64,000 nt of DNA from JABDIY01 sp963803875 (GTDB taxonomy: Bacteria; Actinomycetota; Acidimicrobiia; Acidimicrobiales; SZUA-35). The notes beneath the pieces were generated by a model. That model had not been told where the DNA came from. It worked only from the letters and a program-made list of their open reading frames with translations, and did not search any database. Made by a program: the position numbers and the translations under genes. Below, piece by piece: positions 28,485 through 37,501 of this stretch. Each line of letters starts with the position of its first letter. Position 1 is the stretch's first letter. The stretch lies in assembly GCA_963803875.1 (NCBI GenBank), contig CAWDOA010000008.1:434001-498000 (forward strand), written 5' to 3'.

Positions 28485-29631
28485 GGGACCGGATCCTCTC
28501 ACAAGCATGAAGTACTGACGCAACCGCCGCATCGACATCGTCGGGGGTGGAGCGAGGGCCAAGGCTCAGCCGCAAAGCTCCCGAAGATGCAGGGACGCCC
28601 ATCGCGGCCAGCACGTGGCTGGCCTGTTGGGCTCCACTCGAACAGGAAGCCGCAGCCGACGCCATGACATCGTCCTTCTCCATCAGGAAAAGCAACGGCT
28701 CGGACTCGATGCCCGGAAGGCAGAAGTGGGCGATGTTGGGAAGTCGTTCGACGGCCTCGCCTGTCTGGTGGGCATCGGGGACACCACGGAGGATCTCCTG
28801 AGCCAACCGGTCACGAAGTCCCCACACCCCGGGAAGAAAGAACGCGCGGTCGCTGTCCATTGCAGCCGCGGCGGCCGCAAGGCCGACGATGCCGGCCACG
28901 TTTTGGGTACCGCCCCGGCGCCCTCGTTCCTGGCCACCACCGAGCTGGATCGACGGCAGATCCACACCGGTACGCACCGACAAGAACCCGGCGCCCTTCG
29001 GGCCCCCGAACTTGTGGCCACTGACCGACATCAGGTCAACAGACTCGGCGATCTCTGCGGTGTCGTGCCATGCAGCGAATTGGACCGCATCGGTGTGGAC
29101 CAGAGCACCTGGGGCGAGCTCCCTCACGATCGCGGCAGCTTCGGTCACCGGTTGGACGACCCCGGTTTCGTTGTTGGCTGCCATCACCGACACAACGGCA
29201 ACGTCGATGTCCCGTTGGGCCAGGTCCTGGAGAACCCGACGGAGATCAACCAGGTCAAGAACCCCATCCTGATCCACCGCAACCGTCCACCCACCGGACT
29301 CTTCGACCGGTTCGAGTACGGCATGATGCTCGATGGCCGAACACACCGCAACGCTGCGTCGGCCATTGGGAGCGGAACGGCGGAGCGCTCCGTTGATCGC
29401 AAGCGAATCGGCCTCGGTCCCACCGCTGGTGAAGACGATGTTGCCGGGCGCCAGTCCGAAGACGTCGGCCAGAGTTGCCCGGGCTTCATCGAGTTTTCGG
29501 TTGGCTTCTCGAGCCAGCCGGTGCGAACCGGACGGGTTTGCGTACGTCGTTGCGAGAGCCTCCATCATCGCTGCCACCGCAGCAGGGTGCACCGGAGTGC
29601 TGGCAGCGTGATCGAGATAGAAGACCATCAC
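28477..29631 (-). CDS. Cysteine desulfurase (NifS/IscS family)
   Basis: A 384-residue PLP enzyme that moves sulfur from cysteine to a persulfide. Seen: YLDHAASTPVHPAAV at the start, FTSGGTEADSLAINGAL, the His in AIEHHAVLEP, the PLP Lys in SVSGHKFGGPKGAGFL, RRGGTQNVAGIVGLA and the catalytic Cys loop ASCSSGAQQASHVL. The loop length fits the IscS-like group. Coupled to mnmA by an 8-base overlap, so tRNA thiolation is a likely sink. Confidence 0.93.
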   Translation of the reverse strand: MMVFYLDHAASTPVHPAAVAAMMEALATTYANPSGSHRLAREANRKLDEARATLADVFGLAPGNIVFTSGGTEADSLAINGALRRSAPNGRRSVAVCSAIEHHAVLEPVEESGGWTVAVDQDGVLDLVDLRRVLQDLAQRDIDVAVVSVMAANNETGVVQPVTEAAAIVRELAPGALVHTDAVQFAAWHDTAEIAESVDLMSVSGHKFGGPKGAGFLSVRTGVDLPSIQLGGGQERGRRGGTQNVAGIVGLAAAAAAMDSDRAFFLPGVWGLRDRLAQEILRGVPDAHQTGEAVERLPNIAHFCLPGIESEPLLFLMEKDDVMASAAASCSSGAQQASHVLAAMGVPASSGALRLSLGPRSTPDDVDAAVASVLHACERIRSHG

Positions 29632-29675
29632 TCCAGGCTACCGAGCCGCCACGAGCTCCTACCCAGCGCCGCTCC

Positions 29676-30554
29676 TCACCGCCCAAGCGGGGGCGGCGGT
29701 AGCGGCACCCCAACCGCACCCGGAGCAGGCGCAGGCATGGCAACCGGTGGGACTGTTGGCGGAGCCATGGAAACCGGAGCGGGGCTGCTGGCGGCATACC
29801 GACGCTGATGGGCGAACACCACAGCCGAGATGAAGAGGGATGGATCCATTCCCTCGGGCTGAACGATCCCGACGGTTGCCAGCTTCTGGCACAAATCGTC
29901 GGCGACATCGACCCGAGCTTCGGGGTCGAGTTCCCAACTTCTCAACACGAATTGCCGCAACACTCCATACTGGGGGTGGGTCAAGCGGGTGGTGTCGAGG
30001 TTGAGTGCGAACTCTTCGCCCCCGAGGGGTGGATTGAAGAAGACAGGATGAATGGGGTCGACCTTGTCCCGAATCACCAATGTCTCGGCCACAAGGTCAC
30101 CGACCCGTTGGCTCCTCTTGGTGAGAAGCGCACTGCTCAACGCGATCGGGCCGCCCGGCAGGAGGACGAAGAGTTCCAGGAAGCCGATCAGGCTTCGGAT
30201 CGCCGCGTGGCGGAACCGAACCGGGCCGCCGTCGGTGGTGATCACTCGGATCGAAAGCACCCGTTTGCCGAGGGTCTGACCGTTCAATACTGCCTCGGTG
30301 GCCGGGTACACGAAGATCACCAGGAAGATGCCGACGGCCCCGATGATGAACGATGCACTTCCGGAGGTCAACCCGCTGATGATGGCGACGACGATGAGCA
30401 GACCCAGCTGTACCGCGAGGTCGATCACCTTGGCCAGGACTCGGGAGCCGATTCCGGCGGTCCGGAACTCGAGCAGCACGGCCTGCGGCGTGACCACGCC
30501 CGTCACCGCGCTCGACCGTTCCACCGTGGGGTTGGCAACAGTCGGTCCGCGCAC
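29676..30554 (-). CDS. RDD-family membrane protein
   Basis: A 292-residue protein. After a short N-terminus comes an RDD domain (RTAGIGSRVLAKVIDLAVQL, then GQTLGKRVLSIRVITTDG) with three or four membrane segments, followed by a soluble C-terminal half (LRQFVLRSWELDPEARVD, then DDLCQKLATVGI) and a Pro/Ala-rich tail (PAPAPGAVGVPLPPPPLG). RDD genes are often found with SpoIIM, MoxR and DUF58 genes, as here. Divergent from the SpoIIM gene. Molecular role unknown. Confidence 0.85.
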   Translation of the reverse strand: MRGPTVANPTVERSSAVTGVVTPQAVLLEFRTAGIGSRVLAKVIDLAVQLGLLIVVAIISGLTSGSASFIIGAVGIFLVIFVYPATEAVLNGQTLGKRVLSIRVITTDGGPVRFRHAAIRSLIGFLELFVLLPGGPIALSSALLTKRSQRVGDLVAETLVIRDKVDPIHPVFFNPPLGGEEFALNLDTTRLTHPQYGVLRQFVLRSWELDPEARVDVADDLCQKLATVGIVQPEGMDPSLFISAVVFAHQRRYAASSPAPVSMAPPTVPPVAMPAPAPGAVGVPLPPPPLGR

Positions 30555-30639
30555 TCAAGTAGCGTAATGGACGTGCCGAACTCCGCCGGGCAGCGCAGGC
30601 AGACAGAACGAGGGTTCATCGTGCGGGGAGCGGACGGTC

Positions 30640-31647
30640 ATGGACCTCGATAGGTATGTCACTGTCCACCGCGGCGAATGGGAACGGTTGCGAACCCTCA
30701 CCCGGTCGGTGCGACGCTCGCCCCAATCGGTCACAAGGGATGACCAGGACGAGTTCGTCGCCTTGCATCACCGGGTCTCAGCCCAGCTCAGCTTCGTGCG
30801 GGGTTTCTATGCCGACCCGGGACTTGTTGCTGAACTCAACGGTCTCGTGGCCGGGTCGAATTCGGTCTTGTACCGGCGGACCTCGTCGCGACGAAGCGCG
30901 GTACGACGATTCTTTTCCATCTCGTTCCCGGGAGCGGTTTGGCACATCAGGCGGGCGGTGGGAGTCTCCGCCCTGGCGCTGTTCATTCCGTGGGCCGTGG
31001 TGGCGATCTGGCTGGGCACCAACGACCAGGCCCTGAACCTGGCGATCGACGAACCCACCCGCAACGCTCTGGTGGAACGAGATTTCGAGAACTACTACTC
31101 CTCAGCGGCCGCAGAAGAATTCGCGGTTCGGGTCTTGGTGAACAACATCCAGGTGTCGTTCCTGGCCTATGCCCTCGGCATCACCTTCGGTATTGGGACG
31201 CTCTACATCCTGGCGTTCAACGGCTTCAACGTCGGCGCCAGCCACGGTGTCTTCATCGCCGCCGGGGCTCAGGGCACCTTCTTCGGTTTGATCATCCCTC
31301 ACGGACTGCTCGAATTGTCTGCGGTGGTGATCGCCGGGGCCGCCGGCATCTCCATGGGCTGGGCCCTGGTCCATCCCGGAGACCGCTTGCGTTCAAGAGC
31401 CTTCGGCGAAGAAGGAAAACGTTCGGTCTCGGTGATCCTCGGTCTGATTCTGGCCTTCATCGTTGCCGGTCTCATCGAGGGCTTCGTGACCCCCGGATTG
31501 CCGCTCTGGCCCCGAATCGCAGTTGGAGCCAGCGTGTGGGCTGCGTTCGTGGTGTACATCGTTGTATTCGGCCGCCGAGCCGAACTGGCCGGCTTCACCG
31601 GTCTCATCGCCGAGACCGAAGAACGAGCCGCTGCCAGCGTGTCCTGA
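30640..31647 (+). CDS. SpoIIM/DUF95-family membrane protein
   Basis: A 335-residue protein with a soluble N-terminus (WERLRTLTRSVRRSPQSV) and about six membrane segments; typical features are RRFFSISFPGAVWHIRRAV, NNIQVSFLAYALGITFGIGT and the GLIIPHGLLELSAVVIAGAA segment. Family members are widespread outside spore formers, next to MoxR/DUF58 genes. The stop is 3 bases from the convergent DUF58 stop. Function in this cluster is not established. Confidence 0.87.
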   Translation: MDLDRYVTVHRGEWERLRTLTRSVRRSPQSVTRDDQDEFVALHHRVSAQLSFVRGFYADPGLVAELNGLVAGSNSVLYRRTSSRRSAVRRFFSISFPGAVWHIRRAVGVSALALFIPWAVVAIWLGTNDQALNLAIDEPTRNALVERDFENYYSSAAAEEFAVRVLVNNIQVSFLAYALGITFGIGTLYILAFNGFNVGASHGVFIAAGAQGTFFGLIIPHGLLELSAVVIAGAAGISMGWALVHPGDRLRSRAFGEEGKRSVSVILGLILAFIVAGLIEGFVTPGLPLWPRIAVGASVWAAFVVYIVVFGRRAELAGFTGLIAETEERAAASVS

Positions 31648-31650
31648 CAA

Positions 31651-32994
31651 CTACAGCCGCCCGATGGACTTGACATCGAGGTACATGTCACCCAGAGCCT
31701 GAGCGAAAGAAGCAGGCGGTTCGTCGATGACACGAACCCCGAGGGAAGCGATATCGGCAGCGACCCGCTGTCGACGCTGACTCTCCTCGATGGCGGCTGA
31801 CCGCAGGTACATGGTTTCCTCGTCGACAATTGGCTGGGTGGTCCAATAGTGCACGTCGGGATCGGCAACCGACGCCACAACCACCAGATGGGTTCGCACC
31901 AGAAGCGGTAGGGCCGGCAACAGGTACTCACGAACGGCCTGTTCCTCGAGATCGGTCATCACCACGATCAGGGCACGACGTCGTTGCTGGGCCAGGACCG
32001 CGGTGACCAAGGCCTGGTAGTTGGACGTGACCAGCCCCGGTTGAAGGTCGAAGAGTTGCTCAGCGATGATGAAACGCTGTCTCCGGCGGTTGGTAGCGGG
32101 AATGGTGGTGTGAACCGTTTGATCGAAAGCGACCAGGCCCATCTTGTCGCCAAGCCCAGTGGTGAGTTCGGCCAGCATCATGGCTCCGTCCATGGCGTGT
32201 TCGATACGAGGTACGTCTTCGATTCGTCCCGCCATGATGCGGCCGCTGTCGAGCAGCACGGTTACGGTCTGGTTCCGCTCGGTTCGAAAGACGCGCACGA
32301 TCGGCTTACCGGTTCGTGCGGTCGCCGCCCAATCGATTCGCCTGCTCTCGTCATCGGGGCCCATCTCCCTCAACGAGTCGAAGTCGGTTCCACTGCCCCG
32401 CACTCGGGCGGCGCGGATGCCAACCTCGAGAAGTCGTGCCTTCTTCAGGCTCAATTCGGCCTGTTCTGCGCTGCGGAACGGCGGCAACACTCGGAGCACC
32501 GTTTCGACGTCGAATGATCGCTGCTTCTGAACCAAACCGAGTGGTCCGCTGGTCCGAACTACAAGACGGGAGAGGTTGAATCGACCCCTTCGGGTCGGCG
32601 TCATCTGAAAGGTGCTGGTGACAGTGCTGTTGGGCGGAACCCACGCCGAAAAGCGTCGATCCTCTGCTCCCAGCGACGGCGCCACTTCATCGGCGACGCT
32701 CACGAGCACCTTGCGCCGCCCCGGTCCTCGTTCCAGCTGCCACGAAATCGATGCGTGCGATCCGAGGGTGACAGAGCTGGGGTGGAGCCGGCGTATCTCG
32801 ATACCCACGGGCGAAGGTGCCAACAAGAAATCGACCAACGCCAGACCAAGAAGAACAGCGTTGACCACCACGAACCTGCCGTCGACCCCGACGCCGAAAA
32901 GCTCCAGTCCGCCGATTGCGGGAAGGAACAGAATGGCTGCGCCGAGGATCAAGGCCACGATCGGAGCCCTGCCGGTTACAACCGGTCGGTTCAC
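31651..32994 (-). CDS. DUF58 (von Willebrand-like) protein
   Basis: A 447-residue protein with two N-terminal membrane segments (IVALILGAAILFLPAIGG; VVVNAVLLGLALVDFLLAP), a beta-rich region and the DUF58 core DFDSLREMGPDDESRRIDWA followed by a VWA-like part with TVLLDSGRIMAG. DUF58 proteins pair with MoxR ATPases. The start overlaps the moxR stop by 4 bases (GTGA), giving tight coupling. Confidence 0.9.
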   Translation of the reverse strand: MNRPVVTGRAPIVALILGAAILFLPAIGGLELFGVGVDGRFVVVNAVLLGLALVDFLLAPSPVGIEIRRLHPSSVTLGSHASISWQLERGPGRRKVLVSVADEVAPSLGAEDRRFSAWVPPNSTVTSTFQMTPTRRGRFNLSRLVVRTSGPLGLVQKQRSFDVETVLRVLPPFRSAEQAELSLKKARLLEVGIRAARVRGSGTDFDSLREMGPDDESRRIDWAATARTGKPIVRVFRTERNQTVTVLLDSGRIMAGRIEDVPRIEHAMDGAMMLAELTTGLGDKMGLVAFDQTVHTTIPATNRRRQRFIIAEQLFDLQPGLVTSNYQALVTAVLAQQRRRALIVVMTDLEEQAVREYLLPALPLLVRTHLVVVASVADPDVHYWTTQPIVDEETMYLRSAAIEESQRRQRVAADIASLGVRVIDEPPASFAQALGDMYLDVKSIGRL

Positions 32995-34013
32995 GGGACT
33001 GCAACCTGGGCGAGCAGCCCATCGAGGACCTGGTCGGCGGTGACGCCTTCGATTTCGAGTTCAGGCCGGAGTTGGATCCGGTGCCGCAGGGTGGGTTTGG
33101 CCATTGCCTTCACCTCGTCGGGAGTCAGATACGGGCGACCGATCAGCCATGCCCAGGCTTTGCTGACCGCCAGCAGTGCTGTCGCTCCACGGGGCGAGAC
33201 GCCGAGCTGTATCGAGGGAGAGTTCCGGGTGGCCCGCACCAGGGAAACCATGTAGCGCATGACCGGCTCTTCCACCACCATGGCTTTTGCCTCGGCTCTG
33301 GCCGCTTGGAAACTACCGGCGTTCGCGACTGCCTGAATACCGCTGCCCTTCGGGTCGTGGGGATCGATTCCTGCATGGTGACGGACCAAGATCTCGAGTT
33401 CGTCCTCTTCGGAGGGGTAGTCGACCAGCAGCTTCAGCAGGAACCGATCGAGCTGAGCCTCAGGCAACGGGTAGGTTCCCTCGTACTCAACCGGGTTCTG
33501 CGTGGCGATCACCATGAACGGTCTCGGCAACGTGTGCGTAACCCCGTCGATCGAAACCTGACGTTCCTCCATGGCCTCCAGCAATGCCGCCTGGGTCTTG
33601 GGTGGGGTCCGGTTGATCTCATCGGCCAACAACAGGTTGGTGAAGACGGGGCCCTCGCGGAACCGAAATCTGCCGTTCTCGAACATCATTTGACCCAGGA
33701 CGTCGGACGGCATGAGATCGGGTGTGAACTGGACGCGGGTCGTCTCCAGCGACACGGCTGCCGCCATCGACTTCACCAGGGCGGTCTTGGCAGTCCCGGG
33801 GACACCTTCGAGCAGAACGTGACCATCGGCCAAGAATGCGCACAGCAAACCTGAGAGGACTCCTCCCTGGCCCACGATCACCTTGTTGACCTCATCACGG
33901 ATGGCCCCCATCCGGACCCGTTGGGGGGACAGGATGGCGGATGGGTTCGTCTCGCCTTCACTGGATACCGGATTCGGTTCGGGGAGAGGGACGCGGGGTG
34001 GGACATCAGACAT
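32991..34013 (-). CDS. MoxR-family AAA+ ATPase
   Basis: From ATG 34013, 340 residues. Walker A LLEGVPGTAKTALVKSMA, Walker B in LLLADEINRTPPKTQAALLE, sensor region MVIATQNPVEYEGTYPLPEA and the arginine-finger stretch EAQLDRFLLKL are all visible, as is VSPRGATALLAVSKAWAWL. MoxR ATPases act as chaperones for VWA/DUF58 partners. The frame extends upstream to 34328, but that part is antisense to the DUF4350 gene; the ATG at 34013 overlaps its end by 8 bases. Confidence 0.92.
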   Translation of the reverse strand: MSDVPPRVPLPEPNPVSSEGETNPSAILSPQRVRMGAIRDEVNKVIVGQGGVLSGLLCAFLADGHVLLEGVPGTAKTALVKSMAAAVSLETTRVQFTPDLMPSDVLGQMMFENGRFRFREGPVFTNLLLADEINRTPPKTQAALLEAMEERQVSIDGVTHTLPRPFMVIATQNPVEYEGTYPLPEAQLDRFLLKLLVDYPSEEDELEILVRHHAGIDPHDPKGSGIQAVANAGSFQAARAEAKAMVVEEPVMRYMVSLVRATRNSPSIQLGVSPRGATALLAVSKAWAWLIGRPYLTPDEVKAMAKPTLRHRIQLRPELEIEGVTADQVLDGLLAQVAVP

Positions 34014-35190
34014 TGCTGGGTTCCTCGATTTCTGGAAGATCGGTGAGTTGGGGGTGGAGTGCGACGTCGCTGGCGGCAGAAGCCGTGCCGTTCGAACGAC
34101 GGACCGGGTTCGGTTCACCGAGGACCCGACGACCGATCCGGTCAAGCTCCTTGGCGCAATCGAGTGGAGTGGCCTCGGTCGAATTCGACGCTCCGGTGAG
34201 GATGGCGGCGTCAGCAAGTGAAATTCCGCTCTGGTCCGCGACGATCCGGGCCGCGTAGTCGGCATCGATTTCGGGCGGAAGGCGATACTCGTGTCGAAGC
34301 CGACCGAACAGTTCGCGTCGTATGGCATCCAACGAGCGCTCAGGGGTGCCGGACCGCCGGTGGAGTTCTGCTGTGGCCCGAATGACCAGCGACCCGGGCA
34401 GTTCCACCACTTCTGGTTCGGGGACGACCCGGCCGAATCGACGAATCGCCCAGAGAAGCCCTACCAGGGTTGCCGTAACCAACTGCCAGCCGAACCATCG
34501 AACATTCGGTCCGATGAGATCCAAGGGTGACTGCTGACCGACCGCTTCAGGGAGTGGAGAGTAGATCACCGTCACCGTGGGCTCGGCGGAGGACAGCAGC
34601 AACCGGCCGGCGAGCACTGCGTTATCGGCCTGATCGAGCTGCGCGTTGACAAGGGGAACCGCTCCCCCCAAACCCGTCACCTGTCCCCTCCCATCGGGAA
34701 ACTGAATGACATAGGCCCCCAGGTCATCGCCGAAACAGATCCGACTGTTGGGAACCGGCACCAGCAGCGGAAGGGCCGATCCCGAGAGCTCGTTCACCCC
34801 ATCCAGTCCTTGGATCCCACAGATGCCACGCCCAAGGTCCTCTCCCGACAAGGATCCGCTCAGACCCGTTGCCAGAAGCGGGCTGGTGGAATCGGCGACG
34901 ACCGCGGTACCGCCATCTTGAATCCAATCGAGTAGCCGCTCACGGCTATCGCCCCCCAACCGATCACGAAGGACAAGGGCAACATCGATCTCGCTTCCCG
35001 GCTCGGGTATTCCCCTCTCGATCTCCGCCCCGCTGCGTTCGAGGAATTCGATCAGGCCAAGGGTGCCGAGGTCCCCGACGGACTCGGGGTCGAGCGGCGG
35101 ACCATCGGAATCGGGGCGACCGAGGATGAGCGCGACGATGAGCAGTGCTGCGAATACACCTACAACCTGAAGGGTTGAACGCCGGTTCAT
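34006..35190 (-). CDS. DUF4350 membrane protein
   Basis: A 394-residue protein: an N-terminal membrane anchor (LQVVGVFAALLIVALILG), an extracytoplasmic part like the DUF4350 domain (FLERSGAEIERGIPEPGSEI; LLDWIQDGGTAVVADSTSP), a second membrane segment (FGWQLVTATLVGLLWAIRRF) and a cytoplasmic helical tail (RATAELHRRSGTPERSLDAI). Two-way overlaps with the DUF4129 gene (4 bases) and moxR (8 bases) place it in one operon. Confidence 0.82.
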   Translation of the reverse strand: MNRRSTLQVVGVFAALLIVALILGRPDSDGPPLDPESVGDLGTLGLIEFLERSGAEIERGIPEPGSEIDVALVLRDRLGGDSRERLLDWIQDGGTAVVADSTSPLLATGLSGSLSGEDLGRGICGIQGLDGVNELSGSALPLLVPVPNSRICFGDDLGAYVIQFPDGRGQVTGLGGAVPLVNAQLDQADNAVLAGRLLLSSAEPTVTVIYSPLPEAVGQQSPLDLIGPNVRWFGWQLVTATLVGLLWAIRRFGRVVPEPEVVELPGSLVIRATAELHRRSGTPERSLDAIRRELFGRLRHEYRLPPEIDADYAARIVADQSGISLADAAILTGASNSTEATPLDCAKELDRIGRRVLGEPNPVRRSNGTASAASDVALHPQLTDLPEIEEPSNV

Positions 35191-35799
35191 GACGAGCCCT
35201 TCTTGACGACTTGGCGATCCCAGCGGTCGAGCTGTTCGGAGTCGTTGCGGTCAGCGTCATCGCCTCCGTACCAGACGTCGGAAAACGCTGCGGTCGAACT
35301 GGCAAAGGGATCGGTCCGGGCCGGATCGGCCCGAAAGGAGATCTGGAGCTCGGTAGCGGTCGCCCCCGGTGAGTCCGGCAACTCCATGTCGTCGATGAGA
35401 CCAGCCACGGTCGCTCGATACCGGGCCCGAACCGCCTCCCGGTACAGCCCATTCCGCTCCGATTCCTCGGCCTTGACCAACCACTCGGCCCGAGACAGCC
35501 GGTTCTGGTGGGTTGTTGTGGTCGCTTGTATCGGGGGGCGGCGAGCCGCTCGCAACGCGCGGCAGGTAACGAACCAGGAACAAGACGATCAATCCGATCA
35601 TCAAACCGAGGAGAATCCATCCAACGCCAACCCCACCAAAGACGGTGTTGTTGGTGACGATCGACAGAAGATCGTCGATCAGCTCGGTGACGCGGTTCCA
35701 GGCACGGTCGAGCAAACCCGGTTCGTCGGCCCGGAACTTGTCCTGGGCGAGCACTTCGTCGGCGCGCCGGCGAAGATCTTCGGGCAATTCCTCAGCCAC
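35187..35799 (-). pseudogene. DUF4129 protein, frameshift at a homopolymer
   Basis: The first part (from 35799) gives a soluble helix (PEDLRRRADEVLAQDKFRAD) and a membrane segment (GWILLGLMIGLIVLFLVRYL); the second, in another frame, gives the DUF4129 C-terminus (RLSRAEWLVKAEESERNGLY; FSDVWYGGDDADRNDSEQLD). The break is at a run of six Cs on the coding strand (about 35534-35540), a typical place for a sequencing indel. Rebuilt length about 203 residues. Overlaps both neighbours. Confidence 0.8.
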
Positions 35800-36694
35800 G
35801 ACCTGTACTCCCCGACAGAGGCCGGTTGGGAACCCGAATCGCCGACACAGTCCCAGGGTTGGTGGTGACGGGGAACACGGTGTCGGCGGCCCGCTTCAGG
35901 TCCAGGCCTTCGGTCCGGAATCGAATGTCGTGATACATCAACGCCATCGCTGCGCCGTTGAACGGAGCCAGCAGCGAGGTTGAGACGATGGAGGCTACCG
36001 AAATCAGCGGCCACGCAACATCGGTACCGACCAGGAGTGCGACGAGGGAAGGAATCGATGTGAGCGCGTTCGACACGAAACCACCGACAATTGCGCATGC
36101 AACGTAGAGGCCCAGTAGCGGTGCGGTCCGCCGTCGCATGAGATGCCAGGCCCGCTTCAGGGTCGTGAGCGGTCCCGTCTGTTCGATGGCGATGATCGGG
36201 CTCACCATGGTGAATGCAAGCGCCAGGGCGACACCTGGGACTACCAGGAGCATGCCGAGGCCGATCGCCAACTTGGCCAGCACAAAGGTGACAGCCCACA
36301 CCCCAAGGTGTCGGGCAGTGAAGCGCATCACCTCTGAAATCGTGGGATCACGCCCATCAGCCCAGCTGTTGACCAAATAGGCGACGCTCACCCCGATCAG
36401 GGAAATCCTGAGCCAGTCGACCATGTAGGTGAAGAACGTCGTTGTGAAACTCGTGCCCTGGTTCGCGGCTTCTTCGAAGAGATCGGGATCGTTCAAGGCC
36501 CCCAGCAACCCCCCGCCGCCGAGGACCCCCCTGGAGAGCCAACCTTCGAAGAGCGACATCGGAACCACAATCCACAACAGGCTGATGAACACCACCCGGG
36601 GTCGATAGCGAAGCGCTGCGAATGCACCGTCGATGAGATCGATCACTCGGAGTGGACGATCCGTAACTGCGACGGCCTGCCGCTCCGCTTCCAC
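35792..36694 (-). CDS. Multi-pass membrane protein, first gene of the MoxR operon
   Basis: A 300-residue protein with about six membrane segments (FISLLWIVVPMSLFEGWL; LGVWAVTFVLAKLAIGLGML; LLVVPGVALALAFTMVSPII; LLGLYVACAIVGGFVSNALT) and a cytoplasmic stretch GPLTTLKRAWHLMRRR between them. It resembles the membrane domain found with glycerophosphodiesterases and in DUF-only proteins of this operon type. It begins the run membrane protein - DUF4129 - DUF4350 - MoxR - DUF58. No catalytic motif. Confidence 0.78.
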   Translation of the reverse strand: MEAERQAVAVTDRPLRVIDLIDGAFAALRYRPRVVFISLLWIVVPMSLFEGWLSRGVLGGGGLLGALNDPDLFEEAANQGTSFTTTFFTYMVDWLRISLIGVSVAYLVNSWADGRDPTISEVMRFTARHLGVWAVTFVLAKLAIGLGMLLVVPGVALALAFTMVSPIIAIEQTGPLTTLKRAWHLMRRRTAPLLGLYVACAIVGGFVSNALTSIPSLVALLVGTDVAWPLISVASIVSTSLLAPFNGAAMALMYHDIRFRTEGLDLKRAADTVFPVTTNPGTVSAIRVPNRPLSGSTGRG

Positions 36695-36753
36695 AGCTCC
36701 AGTGTCGCCGCTGGAGGACCGTCAGTGGCGGAGCCTTGTTACCGTTTGCAGCT

Positions 36754-37491
36754 GTGACAGCACAGTCAGGTCGGTTTCCGTCCGGGTTCGGACCCTCAAC
36801 CTACGGCACGAGTTTCGCTCACGTATACGACCGGTGGTATTCGGGCATCACCGACGCAGAAGCCACCGCCCGTTTCATGGCAGCCCGGTGTACGCGTCCC
36901 AGCGTCCTGGAGCTGGGCGTGGGCACGGGGCGACTCGTCGATGCAATGCGAGCAACCGGTCTCACCGTGATCGGCATTGACAGTTCCACCGAAATGTTGG
37001 GCGAAGTCACCGCCGACGCCGTGTTGATCGGAGGTGACATCTCGGCACTCCCGGTTCGGGAACGAGCTGGAATCGGTGGGGCACTGTGTGCCTTCAACAC
37101 TCTCTTCAACCTCCCGACGGCGGGGCTTCAGCAGGAGGTGATGATCCAAGCTGCCTCAGTTGTCGACGGACCCCTGGTGCTCGAAGCAGTGACCGGCGCC
37201 GCGCTCGCCGAGGCCGATGGCCAATCGGTTGGCGTCGTGCGGCTGGAAGCCGATTCGGTGGTGCTTGCCGCAACCGTGGTGGATCACGATGCGCAGACGA
37301 TCACCGGTCAGCACATAGACATCAGCGAGGCGGGGATCACGTTGCGCCCCTGGCATCTTCGGTGGAGTACACCGGCCGAACTCGATGCGATGGCTGTCGC
37401 AGCAGGGCTACAACTGATAGAGCGCTTCGCCGATTGGAACGAAACCCCGTTCGACGAATCGAGCGAGACCCATGTCTCGGTGTACCGCTAG
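36754..37491 (+). CDS. SAM-dependent methyltransferase
   Basis: From GTG 36754, 245 residues. The class I fold is shown by motif I PSVLELGVGTGRLVDAM, the acidic end of strand two in VIGIDSSTEML, and GDISALPVRERAGIGGALCA with FNTLFNLPT. The N-terminal FAHVYDRWYSGITD and C-terminal LRWSTPAELDAMAVAAGLQL are as in small-molecule methyltransferases. Substrate unknown. A TTG at 36736 is an alternative start. Divergent from the preceding operon. Confidence 0.82.
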   Translation: MTAQSGRFPSGFGPSTYGTSFAHVYDRWYSGITDAEATARFMAARCTRPSVLELGVGTGRLVDAMRATGLTVIGIDSSTEMLGEVTADAVLIGGDISALPVRERAGIGGALCAFNTLFNLPTAGLQQEVMIQAASVVDGPLVLEAVTGAALAEADGQSVGVVRLEADSVVLAATVVDHDAQTITGQHIDISEAGITLRPWHLRWSTPAELDAMAVAAGLQLIERFADWNETPFDESSETHVSVYR

Positions 37492-37501
37492 TGATCTGTG
37501 G

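Noticed and set aside
35679..36299. Minus-strand open frame in the overlap of two membrane-protein genes
   Set aside because: Lies in another frame of the multi-pass membrane protein; Arg/His/Gly-rich with no membrane segments.
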